This document shows, piece after piece, positions 1 through 9,360 of a DNA stretch of 64,000 nucleotides. The translations under genes were made by a program, and so were the position numbers. The stretch is from Mammaliicoccus sp. Marseille-Q6498. Lineage in GTDB: Bacteria > Bacillota > Bacilli > Staphylococcales > Staphylococcaceae. The notes beneath the pieces are model-generated. The model was given only the letters and a program-made list of their open reading frames with translations. It ran no database searches and was not told the DNA's origin. The stretch lies in the NCBI RefSeq assembly GCF_946151045.1, contig NZ_OX267714.1, positions 558,001-622,000 on the forward strand, given 5' to 3'. Each line of letters starts with the position of its first letter. The first letter of the stretch is position 1.

Positions 1-595
1 TATAAATCATTCTTTCTTCAAATAACAAAGTATTTGGATTGTATGAATCACACGTAATTAAAGTTAATTGGTTAGGTTTACCATTATGTTCTTCTAATAC
101 TTCAACTTGGCTCGGCTTAACATTTTTTATGTTTTCAATTTTATATGTTTTAACACCTTTTAAAGTAATTAATTCTACTTTATCTCCTATTTTAGCTTTG
201 TCTAAATAATTAAATCGAATGCCAGCACCTTCAACTCTATGCCCTGCAATTGCGACATTTTGTTCGGATAATTTTTCTCCTTCATCCACTAAAGAAAGGC
301 CGTTTTTCAAGTTTTGTTCAGTAGCTGGTCCTTTAAAAATAGGTTCATTTATTTTTGCAGATGGTATTTTTAAATAACCCACCATATTGTCGTTTAATTT
401 AATTTGATCTGTTTCAGCTTTCGTGATCCATGATTCAATTGGATTAATTTGAACTTTATCATTTTGATTCTCATATGAAGTAATCACTTTGTCATTGACC
501 CGCTCTGTAAAATAAGTTCTAATGTCATTCCAGAAGAATATTGTAATAGCTGTAATGATTAATAAAACACCTATTATTCTTAATATCCAACGCAT
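1..595 (-). CDS. srtA: Sortase A (class A housekeeping sortase), 3' end cut by window edge
   Basis: Membrane-bound transpeptidase that cleaves LPXTG surface proteins between Thr and Gly and links them to the cell wall. The sequence translates from ATG at 595 to an N-terminal membrane anchor (residues 4-20) and a class A sortase domain. His118 is in AIAGHRVEG, Cys181 in LTLITCDSY and Arg194 in FEERM, matching His120/Cys184/Arg197 of S. aureus SrtA. About 198 codons are present and roughly eight should lie outside the window. It is downstream of recG in the same direction, but a TTGACA box overlaps the recG stop, so it probably has its own promoter. The LPKTG protein at 20915-21637 is a likely substrate. 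In S. aureus srtA is elsewhere on the chromosome (recalled). Confidence 0.93.
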   Translation of the reverse strand, partial: MRWILRIIGVLLIITAITIFFWNDIRTYFTERVNDKVITSYENQNDKVQINPIESWITKAETDQIKLNDNMVGYLKIPSAKINEPIFKGPATEQNLKNGLSLVDEGEKLSEQNVAIAGHRVEGAGIRFNYLDKAKIGDKVELITLKGVKTYKIENIKNVKPSQVEVLEEHNGKPNQLTLITCDSYNPNTLLFEERMIY

Positions 596-627
596 ATTTT
601 TACCTACTCTCAAATTATGGTAATTCA

Positions 628-656
628 AATTTATACAATCATCATGTTGTTGTCAA
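628..656 (-). promoter_or_regulatory. Candidate sigma-A promoter for srtA
   Basis: On the minus strand TTGACA (656-651) is followed after 17 bases by TAAATT (633-628). TATAAA is also available at 15 bases. The -35 box overlaps the TGA stop of recG. The gap to the srtA ATG is about 30 bases. Confidence 0.45.
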
Positions 657-2692
657 TCAAAATTTTGTTCTTGCATAGATTCTTGAACGAGCAATCTAAG
701 TTTGTCGTATGAAGGTTTAAAAAATTCTCCGGATTGAACTAATTCAGCTGCTTCATCTCTCGCAACTTCTAACATTCTATAGTCTTCTACTATATTTGCT
801 ACTCTGAAGTCTGGTAATCCACTTTGTTTTACACCAAAGAAATCACCAGGTCCTCTCATCTCTAAATCTCTTTCAGATAAGTAAAAACCATCTGTAGATT
901 CTGTCATAATGTGCATACGTTCAACACCACTTTCCGTTTTAGGTGAAGAAACGAGTGTACAGTAACTTTGATGATGACTTCTTCCGACTCTACCGCGAAG
1001 TTGATGCAACGTTGAAAGTCCGAATCTATCTGCGTCATAAATAATCATAAATGTAGCGTTAGGAACATTCACACCTACTTCAACAACTGTAGTAGATACT
1101 AATATCGCAATTTCATTTTTACTAAATCGTTCCATTATATGATCTTTTTCATCGGAAGACATTTTCCCATGTAAGAGCCCAACTTTTTCAGGACCGAATT
1201 TAAGTTGTAATTGTTCAAAAATCGCCACTACATTTTGGGCATCCAAAGCTTCACTTTCTTCAATCAAAGGACATATAACATAAGCTTGTCTGCCTTTTTC
1301 AACTTCGCTATTCAATTGATTTAAAACTTTATCTATTTCATCATGTTTAGCCCATGAAGTGATAATTTCTTTTCGTCCTTTAGGCATTTGTTTAATTGAT
1401 GTGACGTCCATTTCACCAAAAGCAGATATAGATAACGTTCTCGGAATTGGTGTCGCCGTCATAAATAATACGTTTGTATCTGCACCTTTTTCTCGTAGTT
1501 TCTTACGTTGATTAACACCGAATCTATGTTGCTCATCAATAATAACAAGTCCGATATCATTAAATTCTACATCATCTTGAATTAAAGCATGCGTCCCTAC
1601 AATGATATCAACTTCACCAGCTTTTAATTGTTCAAGCAACAGCTTTCTCTTTTTACCTTTAACTGAACTTGTTAATAAAGCAACATTTAATTGCCCACCA
1701 AAAAGTTCATCTAAACTAATCGCATGTTGTTCTGCTAATATTTCAGTAGGAACCATTAAAGCACTCTGTTTACCAGCATTAAACATAGCAAAAATCGCAA
1801 TTGCTGCTACGACTGTTTTACCTGATCCAACGTCACCTTGTAACAATCTATGCATTTTAATCGGCGCTTTTAAATCTCTAAAAATTTCATTCACACTATT
1901 TTTTTGAGCATCTGTTAACTCAAATGGCAATGAATTAATAAAAGTCTTAACATCTTCAATATTATAATTAAGTCCTTCTATTTTATTATCTTCTTTTTCA
2001 AGCTTGCTTAACCATTTCATCTTTAACTGAAATAAAAATAATTCATTAAAAGAAAACGTGCGTCGTGCCAATTTTAAATGATTAAATTCAATCGGTTTAT
2101 GTAAAATTGGTATTACGTCTTTTAAAGACATTAATTTGTATTTTTGAATTATTTCTTGTGATAGCCATTCATCAATTTCAACGAGTTGTAATGCTTGTTC
2201 AATATATTTACCAAGTTGTTTTTGTTTAAGTCCTTCTTTCACTCTATAAATAGGCGTTAATGTATTTCCGCCTTCTTCTCTTTCAGCCATCACTTTTTGT
2301 CCTGTAATCACTTGCTTTTTTTGCTCCCACTTACCTTTAACTGTTACCGTTTCTCCCATTACCAATCGTTTTTTTAAATACGGTTGATTAAAAAAAGTTA
2401 CTTTAACAGCAATATCATTTATCATCATATGGCAAGTTAATTTTGATTTATTTCTACCAAAAAATGCAACTGTTGGAGATGAATATACTTCACCTGTCAC
2501 AGTCACAACATCACCATCATGTACTTCATTTAAATTCACAACAGATTCATCTTCGTATCGTGTTGGCAAATAAAGCACTAAATCTTCTAATGTATGTATA
2601 TTTAATTCATTTAATAGTTGTAAACTTTTCGGTCCAACCCCTTTTAATTCTTGTAAAGTATGGTTGGTATAAATCAAATGTTGTTTTTTCAT
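653..2692 (-). CDS. recG: ATP-dependent DNA helicase RecG
   Basis: Superfamily 2 helicase that remodels stalled replication forks and Holliday junctions. It has an N-terminal wedge with OB fold (about residues 55-140), Walker A GDVGSGKT near residue 290, DEQH box near 390, the TATPIPRT motif and the RecG C-terminal signature [14 protein letters not shown]. Length (about 680 residues) and sequence match staphylococcal RecG. A GTG at 2701 would add three residues. The ATG at 2692 is preferred because TAGGTG stands six bases upstream of it. The gene follows the sda genes after a terminator-like hairpin and precedes srtA. Confidence 0.97.
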   Translation of the reverse strand: MKKQHLIYTNHTLQELKGVGPKSLQLLNELNIHTLEDLVLYLPTRYEDESVVNLNEVHDGDVVTVTGEVYSSPTVAFFGRNKSKLTCHMMINDIAVKVTFFNQPYLKKRLVMGETVTVKGKWEQKKQVITGQKVMAEREEGGNTLTPIYRVKEGLKQKQLGKYIEQALQLVEIDEWLSQEIIQKYKLMSLKDVIPILHKPIEFNHLKLARRTFSFNELFLFQLKMKWLSKLEKEDNKIEGLNYNIEDVKTFINSLPFELTDAQKNSVNEIFRDLKAPIKMHRLLQGDVGSGKTVVAAIAIFAMFNAGKQSALMVPTEILAEQHAISLDELFGGQLNVALLTSSVKGKKRKLLLEQLKAGEVDIIVGTHALIQDDVEFNDIGLVIIDEQHRFGVNQRKKLREKGADTNVLFMTATPIPRTLSISAFGEMDVTSIKQMPKGRKEIITSWAKHDEIDKVLNQLNSEVEKGRQAYVICPLIEESEALDAQNVVAIFEQLQLKFGPEKVGLLHGKMSSDEKDHIMERFSKNEIAILVSTTVVEVGVNVPNATFMIIYDADRFGLSTLHQLRGRVGRSHHQSYCTLVSSPKTESGVERMHIMTESTDGFYLSERDLEMRGPGDFFGVKQSGLPDFRVANIVEDYRMLEVARDEAAELVQSGEFFKPSYDKLRLLVQESMQEQNFD

Positions 2693-2776
2693 TTTTATCA
2701 CCTAGATTATTTAATACTTTAATTATAGAACATTTATATTTGATAAACAAAGTTGGCAACTGAATTCATTAAAATA

Positions 2777-2832
2777 AGCCGTATATCATACAATTCTATA
2801 CAACAATTTGTATTCATGTATGATATACGGCT
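2777..2832 (-). terminator. Inverted repeat between sdaAA and recG
   Basis: A perfect 15-bp inverted repeat (2777-2791 with 2818-2832, AGCCGTATATCATAC) has a 26-base loop. On the minus strand it is followed by only a weak T-rich stretch (TTATTTTAATG). It may terminate sda transcription or act as a processing hairpin. Confidence 0.5.
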
Positions 2833-2852
2833 ATATGTTATTCATGATTGAT

Positions 2853-3722
2853 TTAGTTTCCAAATATTTCTTGTTTTAATCTTTCTCCTGTTGGTGTGCC
2901 AGCTAAACCGCCACGACCTGTTTCTCGGAGTGCAGATGGCATTGTTTGTCCAATTTTATACATTGCTTCAATGACTTCATCAGTAGGTATTCTTGATTTA
3001 ACACCTGCTAATGCCATATCTGCTGATATAATCGCATTGGATGCACCCGCAGCATTTCTTTTAACACAAGGTACTTCTACAAGTCCCGCAACTGGATCAC
3101 ATACAAGTCCAAGCATATTTTTCAAACTGATTGCAAAAGCTTCTGCAGATTGTTGTGGCGTTCCCCCAGCCATTTCAACGGTTGCAGCAGCACTCATAGC
3201 AGCTGCAGATCCTACTTCTGCCTGACAACCACCTGCTGCACCAGAAATAGAAGCATTGTTGGCCACTACGAAACCGAATGCACCCGTTGTAAATAAGAAG
3301 TTTAGCATATCTTCTCTAGACGGATTTAAACGTTTTTTAAGTGCGAATAATACTCCAGGTGCTACACCAGCTGAACCTGCTGTTGGCGTTGCACAAATTT
3401 TACCCATAGCAGCATTTACTTCATTAGTCGCAACCGCTTTACTTACCGCATCTATCATTAAATCACCAGAAAGTGATTTCCCGCTTTCTAAATAATCTTG
3501 AAGTAATACAGCATCCATACCTGTTAATCCAGTAGTAGATGTTACACCATTCAAACCACGTTCAATTGCTTTTTCCATTGTATCAAGATTTCTTTCCATA
3601 TTCTGATACACTTCTTCTTTTGAAAGCTTTGTAACACGCATTTCTTGCTCTACCATCACTTCATAAATCTTTTTATTTTCTTTTTCACAAATTTCTATAA
3701 GTTCTTTCACACTTTGAAACAT
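2853..3722 (-). CDS. sdaAA: L-serine dehydratase, iron-sulfur-dependent, alpha subunit
   Basis: Catalytic subunit of the bacterial [4Fe-4S] L-serine ammonia-lyase (serine to pyruvate plus ammonia), working with the beta subunit encoded just upstream. Conserved cysteine motifs GGCQAEVG and GLVCDPVAGLVEVPC supply the cluster ligands. The sequence aligns along its length with staphylococcal SdaAA. The ATG at 3722 is chosen because AGGAGGG lies seven bases before it. A longer frame starting at 3746 would overlap that ribosome binding site and the upstream gene. Only 13 bases separate it from sdaAB, so the two form one operon. Confidence 0.95.
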   Translation of the reverse strand: MFQSVKELIEICEKENKKIYEVMVEQEMRVTKLSKEEVYQNMERNLDTMEKAIERGLNGVTSTTGLTGMDAVLLQDYLESGKSLSGDLMIDAVSKAVATNEVNAAMGKICATPTAGSAGVAPGVLFALKKRLNPSREDMLNFLFTTGAFGFVVANNASISGAAGGCQAEVGSAAAMSAAATVEMAGGTPQQSAEAFAISLKNMLGLVCDPVAGLVEVPCVKRNAAGASNAIISADMALAGVKSRIPTDEVIEAMYKIGQTMPSALRETGRGGLAGTPTGERLKQEIFGN

Positions 3723-3735
3723 ATTAACCCTCCTC

Positions 3736-4401
3736 TTAAGACTCACCCATTAACGACACAGTTTGTACGCCGTCAATTTCTTTAATTTTATCTAATACAT
3801 CTTGAGGAATATCATCATCAAGTTCACAAGTCATTAAAGCAAGTTCACCTTTTTCTTTTCGAGCGACCTGCATGCTTCCTACATTGATTCGGTAATCACC
3901 GAAGACATTGGTAACTTTACCAATCGTTCCAAAAGTGTCTTTATGAAACACGAGAAGTGCTGGATAATTCCCGCTAATCGCGATATGGAAACCATTTATT
4001 GCTACTATTTCAACTTTCCCTCCGCCAATTGAGATGCCTTCTACTGATATTTCCATTTCTTTATTACGCATGCTAATAATAGCGGTGTTAGGATGCGTTC
4101 TTTCTTCAAACATTTCGATAAAATTAACTTCAATTCCAAGATTTTCTGCATCTTTTAAACTTGTTTTAATTCTATCGTCATCTGTATCATAACCTAAAAT
4201 GCCACCAATCAATGCAACATCTGTTCCATGACCTTTATATGTTTCCATAAATGATCCATATAGATATATGTCTATATGATCAGGTTTTCCGCTAAATAAT
4301 TCTCTAGCAATCAAACCAATTCTTACTGCGCCAGCAGTATGTGATGATGATGGTCCTACCATGACTGGGCCTATAATGTCAAAGACACTTCTATACTTCA
4401 T
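3736..4401 (-). CDS. sdaAB: L-serine dehydratase, iron-sulfur-dependent, beta subunit
   Basis: Partner subunit of the iron-sulfur serine dehydratase. The N-terminus carries the family signature GPSSSHTAGAVR, and the C-terminal third (from about residue 148) reads as an ACT domain, which may bind an amino acid regulator. The ATG at 4401 gives 221 residues; a TTG just before it is ignored. It is the first gene of the sda pair, read from a promoter at 4438-4465 that overlaps a cre-like element, which suggests catabolite control of serine breakdown. Confidence 0.94.
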   Translation of the reverse strand: MKYRSVFDIIGPVMVGPSSSHTAGAVRIGLIARELFSGKPDHIDIYLYGSFMETYKGHGTDVALIGGILGYDTDDDRIKTSLKDAENLGIEVNFIEMFEERTHPNTAIISMRNKEMEISVEGISIGGGKVEIVAINGFHIAISGNYPALLVFHKDTFGTIGKVTNVFGDYRINVGSMQVARKEKGELALMTCELDDDIPQDVLDKIKEIDGVQTVSLMGES

Positions 4402-4437
4402 CAATTATCACTCTTTCTCTATTAATTTCACCATACT

Positions 4438-4475
4438 ATTATAACAACTTTAGCAGGATTTGTAAGCGTTTTACA
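4438..4475 (-). promoter_or_regulatory. sdaAB promoter with overlapping cre-like site
   Basis: On the minus strand TTACAA (4465-4460), a 16-base spacer ending in TGT, and TATAAT (4443-4438) form an extended -10 promoter. The plus strand at 4461-4475 reads TGTAAGCGTTTTACA. This resembles a CcpA cre site (TGNAARCGNWWWCA) with one extra base, and it covers the -35 box, where a repressor would act. Confidence 0.55.
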
Positions 4476-4482
4476 TTAGAAA

Positions 4483-4514
4483 AGACAACAATGCAAGAAT
4501 TAACATTGTTGTCT
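4483..4514 (-). terminator. Rho-independent terminator after fakA
   Basis: Perfect 11-bp stem AGACAACAATG (4483-4493) with CATTGTTGTCT (4504-4514), loop of ten. On the minus strand it is followed by TTTTCT. It closes the asp23-fakA unit and insulates sdaAB. Confidence 0.8.
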
Positions 4515-4528
4515 TATAATTTATATCA

Positions 4529-6187
4529 TTATTCTACTGAGAATAGGAATGAATATATCGGTTGACCACCTTGATGAACTTCTACTTCAACATCTTCATA
4601 TTTTTCTTCAATATATGATGATAATTGCGAGACTTCTTCATCAGTTGCGTCTTCACCTTTAATAATCGTCAATATTTCACTATCTTCATCTAGCATATCA
4701 TCTAGCAATTTTTTACTTACGTTAACATGGTCAGCATCACAAACTTTAATATTGCTTTCATTAATGCCCATGAATTCGCCTTTTTTAATTGTAATGCCAT
4801 CAATATTTGTATCTCTTACAGCGTACGTAACAGACCCAGATTTAACAAATTGCATCGCATCTTCCATTTGAGCTTTGTTTTCTTCTATTGATTGTTCTAA
4901 ATTTAAGTTTAACATTGCTGATAATCCTTGAGATACAGTCTTTGAAGCAACAACTGCAACTGGAATATCAACTAATTGTTCCACTTGTTCAGCGGCCATT
5001 ATAATATTTTTGTTGTTAGGTAAAATAATTGCTTTTTCACAACCAGATTGTTTAACTACTTTAACAATATCTTCTGTAGATGGATTCATCGTTTGTCCAC
5101 CACTTATTACATGTGTTGCACCAAGTGATTTAAATAGATCTGTTATGCCATCTCCCATAGAAATTGTAATAACAGCAGTTTCTATTTTCTCTTGTTGCTG
5201 CTCTTGTTCATGTTTAATTTTTTTATCTGCACTTTTTCTAAGTACTTCTCTATGTTGTTCGCGCATATTTTCGATTTTTATTTTAATGAGTTCTCCATAT
5301 TGACTACCATAAGTTAATACTTCACCAGGCGTTTCAGAATGGACATGAACTTTAACGATTTCCTCGTCAGATATCACAAGTAATGAATCCCCGAATTCAC
5401 TCATATCTGCTCTGAATTGTTCTTCATCAAATGGTTTCTTGTCTTTACCAAATCTAACCATGATTTCTGTACAATAACCAAATTCGATATCCTCGGTATT
5501 CATGACGCCTCCGAAATCGTGATCATCGTTAATAAATTCATCTGTGTCTACTGTTTCTTTGTTAGGAACTATTTTTTCGCCTTTAAGTGTTGCAAGGAAT
5601 CCTTCATAAACAAACATTAATCCTTGTCCACCACTATCAACTACGCCAACTTCTTTAAGTACTGGTAATTGATTTGGTGTGTTATCTAAAGCTTTTTGCC
5701 CTTGTTCAATAACTGCTTCCATTACTGTGATAATATCTTCAGTTGTTTCAGCTGATTTCACAGCAGCTTCACCAGCTTCTTTAGCAACTGTTAAAATAGT
5801 ACCTTCAACTGGTTTCATTACAGCTTTATAAGCCGTTTTCACCCCAGATTGAAAAGCTTTAGCGAATTGTTTTGAATCAATTGTGCTTTCATTTTCAATT
5901 GATTTTGAAAATCCTCTAAAAAGTTGAGATAATATAACACCAGAGTTACCTCTAGCGCCCATTAGTAATCCTTTAGAGAAAACTTTACCTACCTCACCTA
6001 TATGTGTACTATTCTGAGATTTAACTTCAGCAGCACCGGATGACATAGATAAATTCATATTTGTACCAGTATCTCCGTCTGGAACTGGAAATACGTTTAA
6101 AGAATCTACAAAATCTGCTTTGTTTGATAAACTGTCTGATCCTTGTACGATCATATCAGCAAACAATTTGCCGTCAATCTTTTTCAT
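4529..6187 (-). CDS. fakA: Fatty acid kinase subunit FakA (DAK2/DhaL plus DegV-like)
   Basis: ATP-binding subunit of the fatty acid kinase that phosphorylates exogenous fatty acids held by FakB proteins, feeding phospholipid synthesis. The N-terminal DhaL-type domain carries the nucleotide and metal signature [14 protein letters not shown] near residues 34-47 and [11 protein letters not shown] near residue 80. The C-terminal half matches the FakA/YloV architecture. Its 552 residues are close to the S. aureus length. AGGGAGG stands ten bases before the ATG. It lies 15 bases after the Asp23-family gene and is probably cotranscribed with it. Confidence 0.95.
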   Translation of the reverse strand: MKKIDGKLFADMIVQGSDSLSNKADFVDSLNVFPVPDGDTGTNMNLSMSSGAAEVKSQNSTHIGEVGKVFSKGLLMGARGNSGVILSQLFRGFSKSIENESTIDSKQFAKAFQSGVKTAYKAVMKPVEGTILTVAKEAGEAAVKSAETTEDIITVMEAVIEQGQKALDNTPNQLPVLKEVGVVDSGGQGLMFVYEGFLATLKGEKIVPNKETVDTDEFINDDHDFGGVMNTEDIEFGYCTEIMVRFGKDKKPFDEEQFRADMSEFGDSLLVISDEEIVKVHVHSETPGEVLTYGSQYGELIKIKIENMREQHREVLRKSADKKIKHEQEQQQEKIETAVITISMGDGITDLFKSLGATHVISGGQTMNPSTEDIVKVVKQSGCEKAIILPNNKNIIMAAEQVEQLVDIPVAVVASKTVSQGLSAMLNLNLEQSIEENKAQMEDAMQFVKSGSVTYAVRDTNIDGITIKKGEFMGINESNIKVCDADHVNVSKKLLDDMLDEDSEILTIIKGEDATDEEVSQLSSYIEEKYEDVEVEVHQGGQPIYSFLFSVE

Positions 6188-6202
6188 ACTGTAATTGCCT
6201 CC

Positions 6203-6583
6203 CTATGTTTCCTCATCATCATCTTCATTAATCACACGAACACCTTGTATATATATATTTACTGCGTTGACTTTTAAGTTTAATGATTGTTCTAAAGTAT
6301 ATTTAACAGCAGATTGGACATTGTTTGCTATTTCTGAAATTTTCGTACCATAACTCACAATTATATACATATCTACATCAAGTACGCCTTCATTTTGAGA
6401 AACGATTACACCTTTGGAATAATTGTCGCGACCTAATATTTCAGCGATACCATCTCTCACTTGATGTTTACTTGCCATACCTACGATACCATAACATTCT
6501 ACGGCAGATCCGCCTGCAAGTGTTGCAATGACATCATTTGAAATATCAATACTGCCGTACTCATTTGTAATTTCTAAAGTCAT
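6203..6583 (-). CDS. Asp23/Gls24 family envelope stress response protein (YloU-like)
   Basis: Small DUF322/Asp23-family protein of 126 residues, without a signal peptide or membrane segment. Homologues sit upstream of fakA across Firmicutes; their biochemical role is not settled. The ATG at 6583 follows GGAGGGACGTAATC. The gene begins the unit transcribed from the promoter at 6649-6678 and is divergent from rpmB. Confidence 0.9.
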   Translation of the reverse strand: MTLEITNEYGSIDISNDVIATLAGGSAVECYGIVGMASKHQVRDGIAEILGRDNYSKGVIVSQNEGVLDVDMYIIVSYGTKISEIANNVQSAVKYTLEQSLNLKVNAVNIYIQGVRVINEDDDEET

Positions 6584-6648
6584 GATTACGTCCCTCCTAC
6601 ATTTCTAAAATATAACGTATTTATCTTTAATTATATATGTTCTGTTTA

Positions 6649-6678
6649 ATTATACTTAAAATCATGTTCATATCGCAA
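6649..6678 (-). promoter_or_regulatory. Sigma-A promoter for the asp23-like/fakA unit
   Basis: On the minus strand TTGCGA (6678-6673), an 18-base spacer and TATAAT (6654-6649). It lies in the 314-base divergent region between the Asp23-like gene and rpmB, which holds no gene of its own. Confidence 0.65.
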
Positions 6679-6810
6679 GAATTCTTCATTTTGTTTACGT
6701 TTTTATGATAGAACGTTTTCACAAGATATTATTATAACAAATTTATTGAACTTTAAAACACTTTTGTTGAAATTTCTTATTATTTTTTCTTGTTTTGTTA
6801 AAAATAACCA

Positions 6811-6839
6811 TTGAATTGGTTCTATCTGCGTGTTATATT
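6811..6839 (+). promoter_or_regulatory. Promoter for rpmB
   Basis: TTGAAT (6811-6816), 17-base spacer, TATATT (6834-6839) preceded by TGT, giving an extended -10. The AAAGGAGGATATTT ribosome binding site of rpmB is about 50 bases downstream. Confidence 0.7.
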
Positions 6840-6897
6840 ATTAAAGTGTGTAAACGTAAATAAATGTGTATTTATATTTCATTAAAGGAGGATATTT

Positions 6898-7086
6898 ATG
6901 GCTAAAGAATGTTTCGTAACAGGTCGTAAAGCTAGAACGGGTAACAATCGTTCTCACGCATTAAATGCTAACAAACGTCGTTGGAACGCTAACTTACAAA
7001 AAGTTAGAATTTTAGTTGACGGTAAACCTAAACGTGTATGGGTTTCTGCTCGTGCGCTTAAATCAGGTAAAGTTACACGCGTTTAA
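6898..7086 (+). CDS. rpmB: 50S ribosomal protein L28
   Basis: Large-subunit ribosomal protein of 62 residues, basic, beginning [15 protein letters not shown] as in other Firmicute L28 proteins. It lacks the paired cysteines of the zinc-type L28. A strong AAAGGAGG ribosome binding site precedes the ATG. It is monocistronic on the plus strand, with its own extended -10 promoter and a terminator. Its position between thiN and the asp23-like gene is the usual Firmicute arrangement. Confidence 0.98.
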   Translation: MAKECFVTGRKARTGNNRSHALNANKRRWNANLQKVRILVDGKPKRVWVSARALKSGKVTRV

Positions 7087-7108
7087 TGAATATAAGTCAC
7101 ATATATTA

Positions 7109-7141
7109 AGAGAACCTTTGTGTGGAAGGTTCTCTTTTTTT
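7109..7141 (+). terminator. Rho-independent terminator of rpmB
   Basis: Ten-bp stem AGAGAACCTT (7109-7118) with AAGGTTCTCT (7126-7135), loop of seven, then a run of T. It touches the convergent stop codon of thiN. Confidence 0.9.
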
Positions 7142-7781
7142 ATATGTCTTTACTTTGAATCATCAATAAATTACCTAGTTCAACTGTTACAAGTGGCTCT
7201 GAGTAACCATCTTTAAACTCATTGCTAATTGTTAAAGTTGATCCTTGCTTAAGCGTTGTAAATGGTAATTCATATTTAAAATTCTCAAGTTTAACACGTA
7301 TATTTGTCGTTAATGGAATGAATGATACATAATGCATATCTTTAATTTGAACAATGTTATGCTTTCCTGGTTTTAAGACTTGTATATGGTTTTGTTTATC
7401 TATTAATGAAATATTTAAATCATGTTCCAAAAACTCCGGCTTCGCTAAGATTTGCACTGCCCCCATAAAATGATCTAATCTCCCACCAGTTGCACCATAT
7501 ATCGAAATGTCTTTATAACCTAATTCTACTGCTAGATTTGTTGCTAAAGCTAAATCTGTATCATCTTTTTCTTTTTGTACAGGATTAACATTTATTCTTT
7601 CTTTAATTTGTTTCAATTCTTCTTCATTAACTGAATCAAAATCTCCAACTGCAGCTACAGGTTCAATTTGATGGTTAATCAAATCTAAAGTACCTCTATC
7701 GACACCAATCCAATCAACATGCTTATCTTCAAATATGTCTTCATTTGTGTTTCGTAAACTACATAACAAATTTACTTTCAA
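7140..7781 (-). CDS. thiN: Thiamine pyrophosphokinase
   Basis: Transfers pyrophosphate from ATP to thiamine to make thiamine diphosphate. Family motifs are visible: GVDRG, AVGDFDSV, KDDTDLALA and GATGGRLDH. The start is a TTG at 7781, with AGGGTGA seven to eight bases upstream. It begins two bases past the rpe stop, so rpe and thiN are translated as a tight pair. 213 residues is normal for the family. Confidence 0.94.
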   Translation of the reverse strand: MKVNLLCSLRNTNEDIFEDKHVDWIGVDRGTLDLINHQIEPVAAVGDFDSVNEEELKQIKERINVNPVQKEKDDTDLALATNLAVELGYKDISIYGATGGRLDHFMGAVQILAKPEFLEHDLNISLIDKQNHIQVLKPGKHNIVQIKDMHYVSFIPLTTNIRVKLENFKYELPFTTLKQGSTLTISNEFKDGYSEPLVTVELGNLLMIQSKDI

Positions 7782-7783
7782 TA

Positions 7784-8431
7784 TTATTCACCCTTTAATT
7801 TAAGTACTGGTTCTTTATAATCTTCATGTTTAAAGAAATAAGACCCTGCTACTAAAACATCTGCTCCTTTATCTTTACATAATTGCGATGTTTGTTCATT
7901 AATGCCGCCATCTACTTCTATTTCGTAGTTTAATTGATTTGTTTTTCTATATTCGTTTAACCACTCTATTTTTTTTAATGTAGAGTCTATAAATGATTGA
8001 CCGCCAAATCCTGGATTGACCGTCATGATTAGAACGAAATCTACATCTCCAAGTACAGCTGAAATGTTCTCTACTGGCGTTCCTGGGTTTATAACAACAC
8101 CAGCTAATTTCCCATGAGATTTAATTTGTTGAATTGCTCGATGAATATGATTTGTAGCCTCATAATGAACAGATACCATATCACTTCCCGCTTCACAAAA
8201 TAAATCAATCATCTGTTCTGGATTTTCTATCATTAAATGCGTATCAATCGTCATATCGGTTACTTTTCTTAAAGATTCTAAAATGGGCAAGCCAATCGAA
8301 ATGTTTGGTACAAACTGTCCATCCATTACATCAAAATGTAAAATATCCGCTCCAGATTCACGAACTCTGTCCACTTCTTCCTTTAATACTGAAAAATCAC
8401 ATGCTAATAATGAAGGTGCAACTTTAACCAT
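7784..8431 (-). CDS. rpe: Ribulose-phosphate 3-epimerase
   Basis: Pentose phosphate pathway TIM-barrel enzyme interconverting ribulose 5-phosphate and xylulose 5-phosphate. Motifs HFDVMDGQFVPN, MTVNPGFGGQ and EVDGGIN carry the metal-binding His/Asp residues and the phosphate-binding loop. 215 residues. Its ATG overlaps the rsgA stop by one base (TAATG), so it is coupled to rsgA. Confidence 0.96.
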   Translation of the reverse strand: MVKVAPSLLACDFSVLKEEVDRVRESGADILHFDVMDGQFVPNISIGLPILESLRKVTDMTIDTHLMIENPEQMIDLFCEAGSDMVSVHYEATNHIHRAIQQIKSHGKLAGVVINPGTPVENISAVLGDVDFVLIMTVNPGFGGQSFIDSTLKKIEWLNEYRKTNQLNYEIEVDGGINEQTSQLCKDKGADVLVAGSYFFKHEDYKEPVLKLKGE

Positions 8432-9306
8432 TAATATCTTACCTTTCTATTTTGAATTTCTTCAAATAATGTTAAATAGTGTTTATATCTTAAATTATAA
8501 AAGTCATTTTCTTCAATCAATAATTTAACTGCACAGTGTGGTTCATTTATATGTGTGCAATTTCTAAATTTACATTCAGACTTAACCGCTTCAAACTCAG
8601 GGAATAAATCCGCTAATTCTTCTTTTTCAATATGAGAAAAGTCTAATGCGCTAAATCCAGGTGTATCTGCTAAAAATCCATGTTCCATTTCAAATAACTC
8701 AACATGTCTTGTCGTATGTTTCCCTCTATTTAATGCTTTTGATATTTTGTTCGTTTCAATATTCAAGTCTTTAAATAACCTATTCATAATAGTAGACTTT
8801 CCTACTCCTGATTGACCGCTTAATACGATAATCCCATTAATAAGTGGTGTTATAGTGAGCGATAAATCATCATCATTACCTACAAACAATGTATCATAAC
8901 CGACTACTTTATAATGATTTAATAATTGTTCTACATGCTTGATTTGTGCCTCTGTTGCTAAGTCTTTCTTCGTTATACAAATAATAGGTGTAATATTGTA
9001 TGAGTGTACGACAACAAGGAAGCGATCTAGTAGCTGTTGACTAATAATAGGTTCAACAGCACTCATCACGACTATCACTTTATCTATATTAGATACAGGC
9101 GGTCTGAGTAACAAGTTATCTCTTTCATGTATATTATGAATATATCCGCCCGTTTCATTTTCCACTTGAAAATCGACAATATCTCCAACTACTGGAGAAG
9201 TTTTCTTTTTTCGAAATAACCCTCTTGCTTTTGCAATATATACGCCGTCATCAGTCAAAACTGAATAATCACCGCTAATCGATTTAATAATTCGACCAGT
9301 TTTCAA
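8431..9306 (-). CDS. rsgA: Ribosome small subunit-dependent GTPase A
   Basis: Circularly permuted GTPase that acts in late 30S subunit maturation. An N-terminal OB fold is followed by G4 (TKKDL, about 112-116), then G1 GQSGVGKST (164-172), G3 DTPG, and a C-terminal zinc motif with Cys245, Cys250, His252 and Cys258. The start is TTG at 9306 after AGTAGGTG; the sequence from MKTGRI matches S. aureus. First gene of rsgA-rpe-thiN, with an extended -10 promoter in the 54-base gap before it. Confidence 0.96.
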   Translation of the reverse strand: MKTGRIIKSISGDYSVLTDDGVYIAKARGLFRKKKTSPVVGDIVDFQVENETGGYIHNIHERDNLLLRPPVSNIDKVIVVMSAVEPIISQQLLDRFLVVVHSYNITPIICITKKDLATEAQIKHVEQLLNHYKVVGYDTLFVGNDDDLSLTITPLINGIIVLSGQSGVGKSTIMNRLFKDLNIETNKISKALNRGKHTTRHVELFEMEHGFLADTPGFSALDFSHIEKEELADLFPEFEAVKSECKFRNCTHINEPHCAVKLLIEENDFYNLRYKHYLTLFEEIQNRKVRY

Positions 9307-9333
9307 TTTAACACCTACTTCGTTTTATTTTCT

Positions 9334-9342
9334 ATTATATCA
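9334..9342 (-). promoter_or_regulatory. Extended -10 element upstream of rsgA
   Basis: On the minus strand TGATATAAT (9342-9334) forms a TGn extended -10 box, about 28 bases before the rsgA TTG start. No clear -35 box is visible. It would let rsgA be expressed separately from hssRS. Confidence 0.45.
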
Positions 9343-9360
9343 AAAATATATATTTTTAAT

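Noticed and set aside
1602-1907. Plus-strand frame opposite recG, and similar frames opposite sdaAA, prkC, priA, ileS, pbpA and sdcS
   Set aside because: Shadow frames of strongly coding minus-strand genes; none has its own translation signals or recognisable domains.
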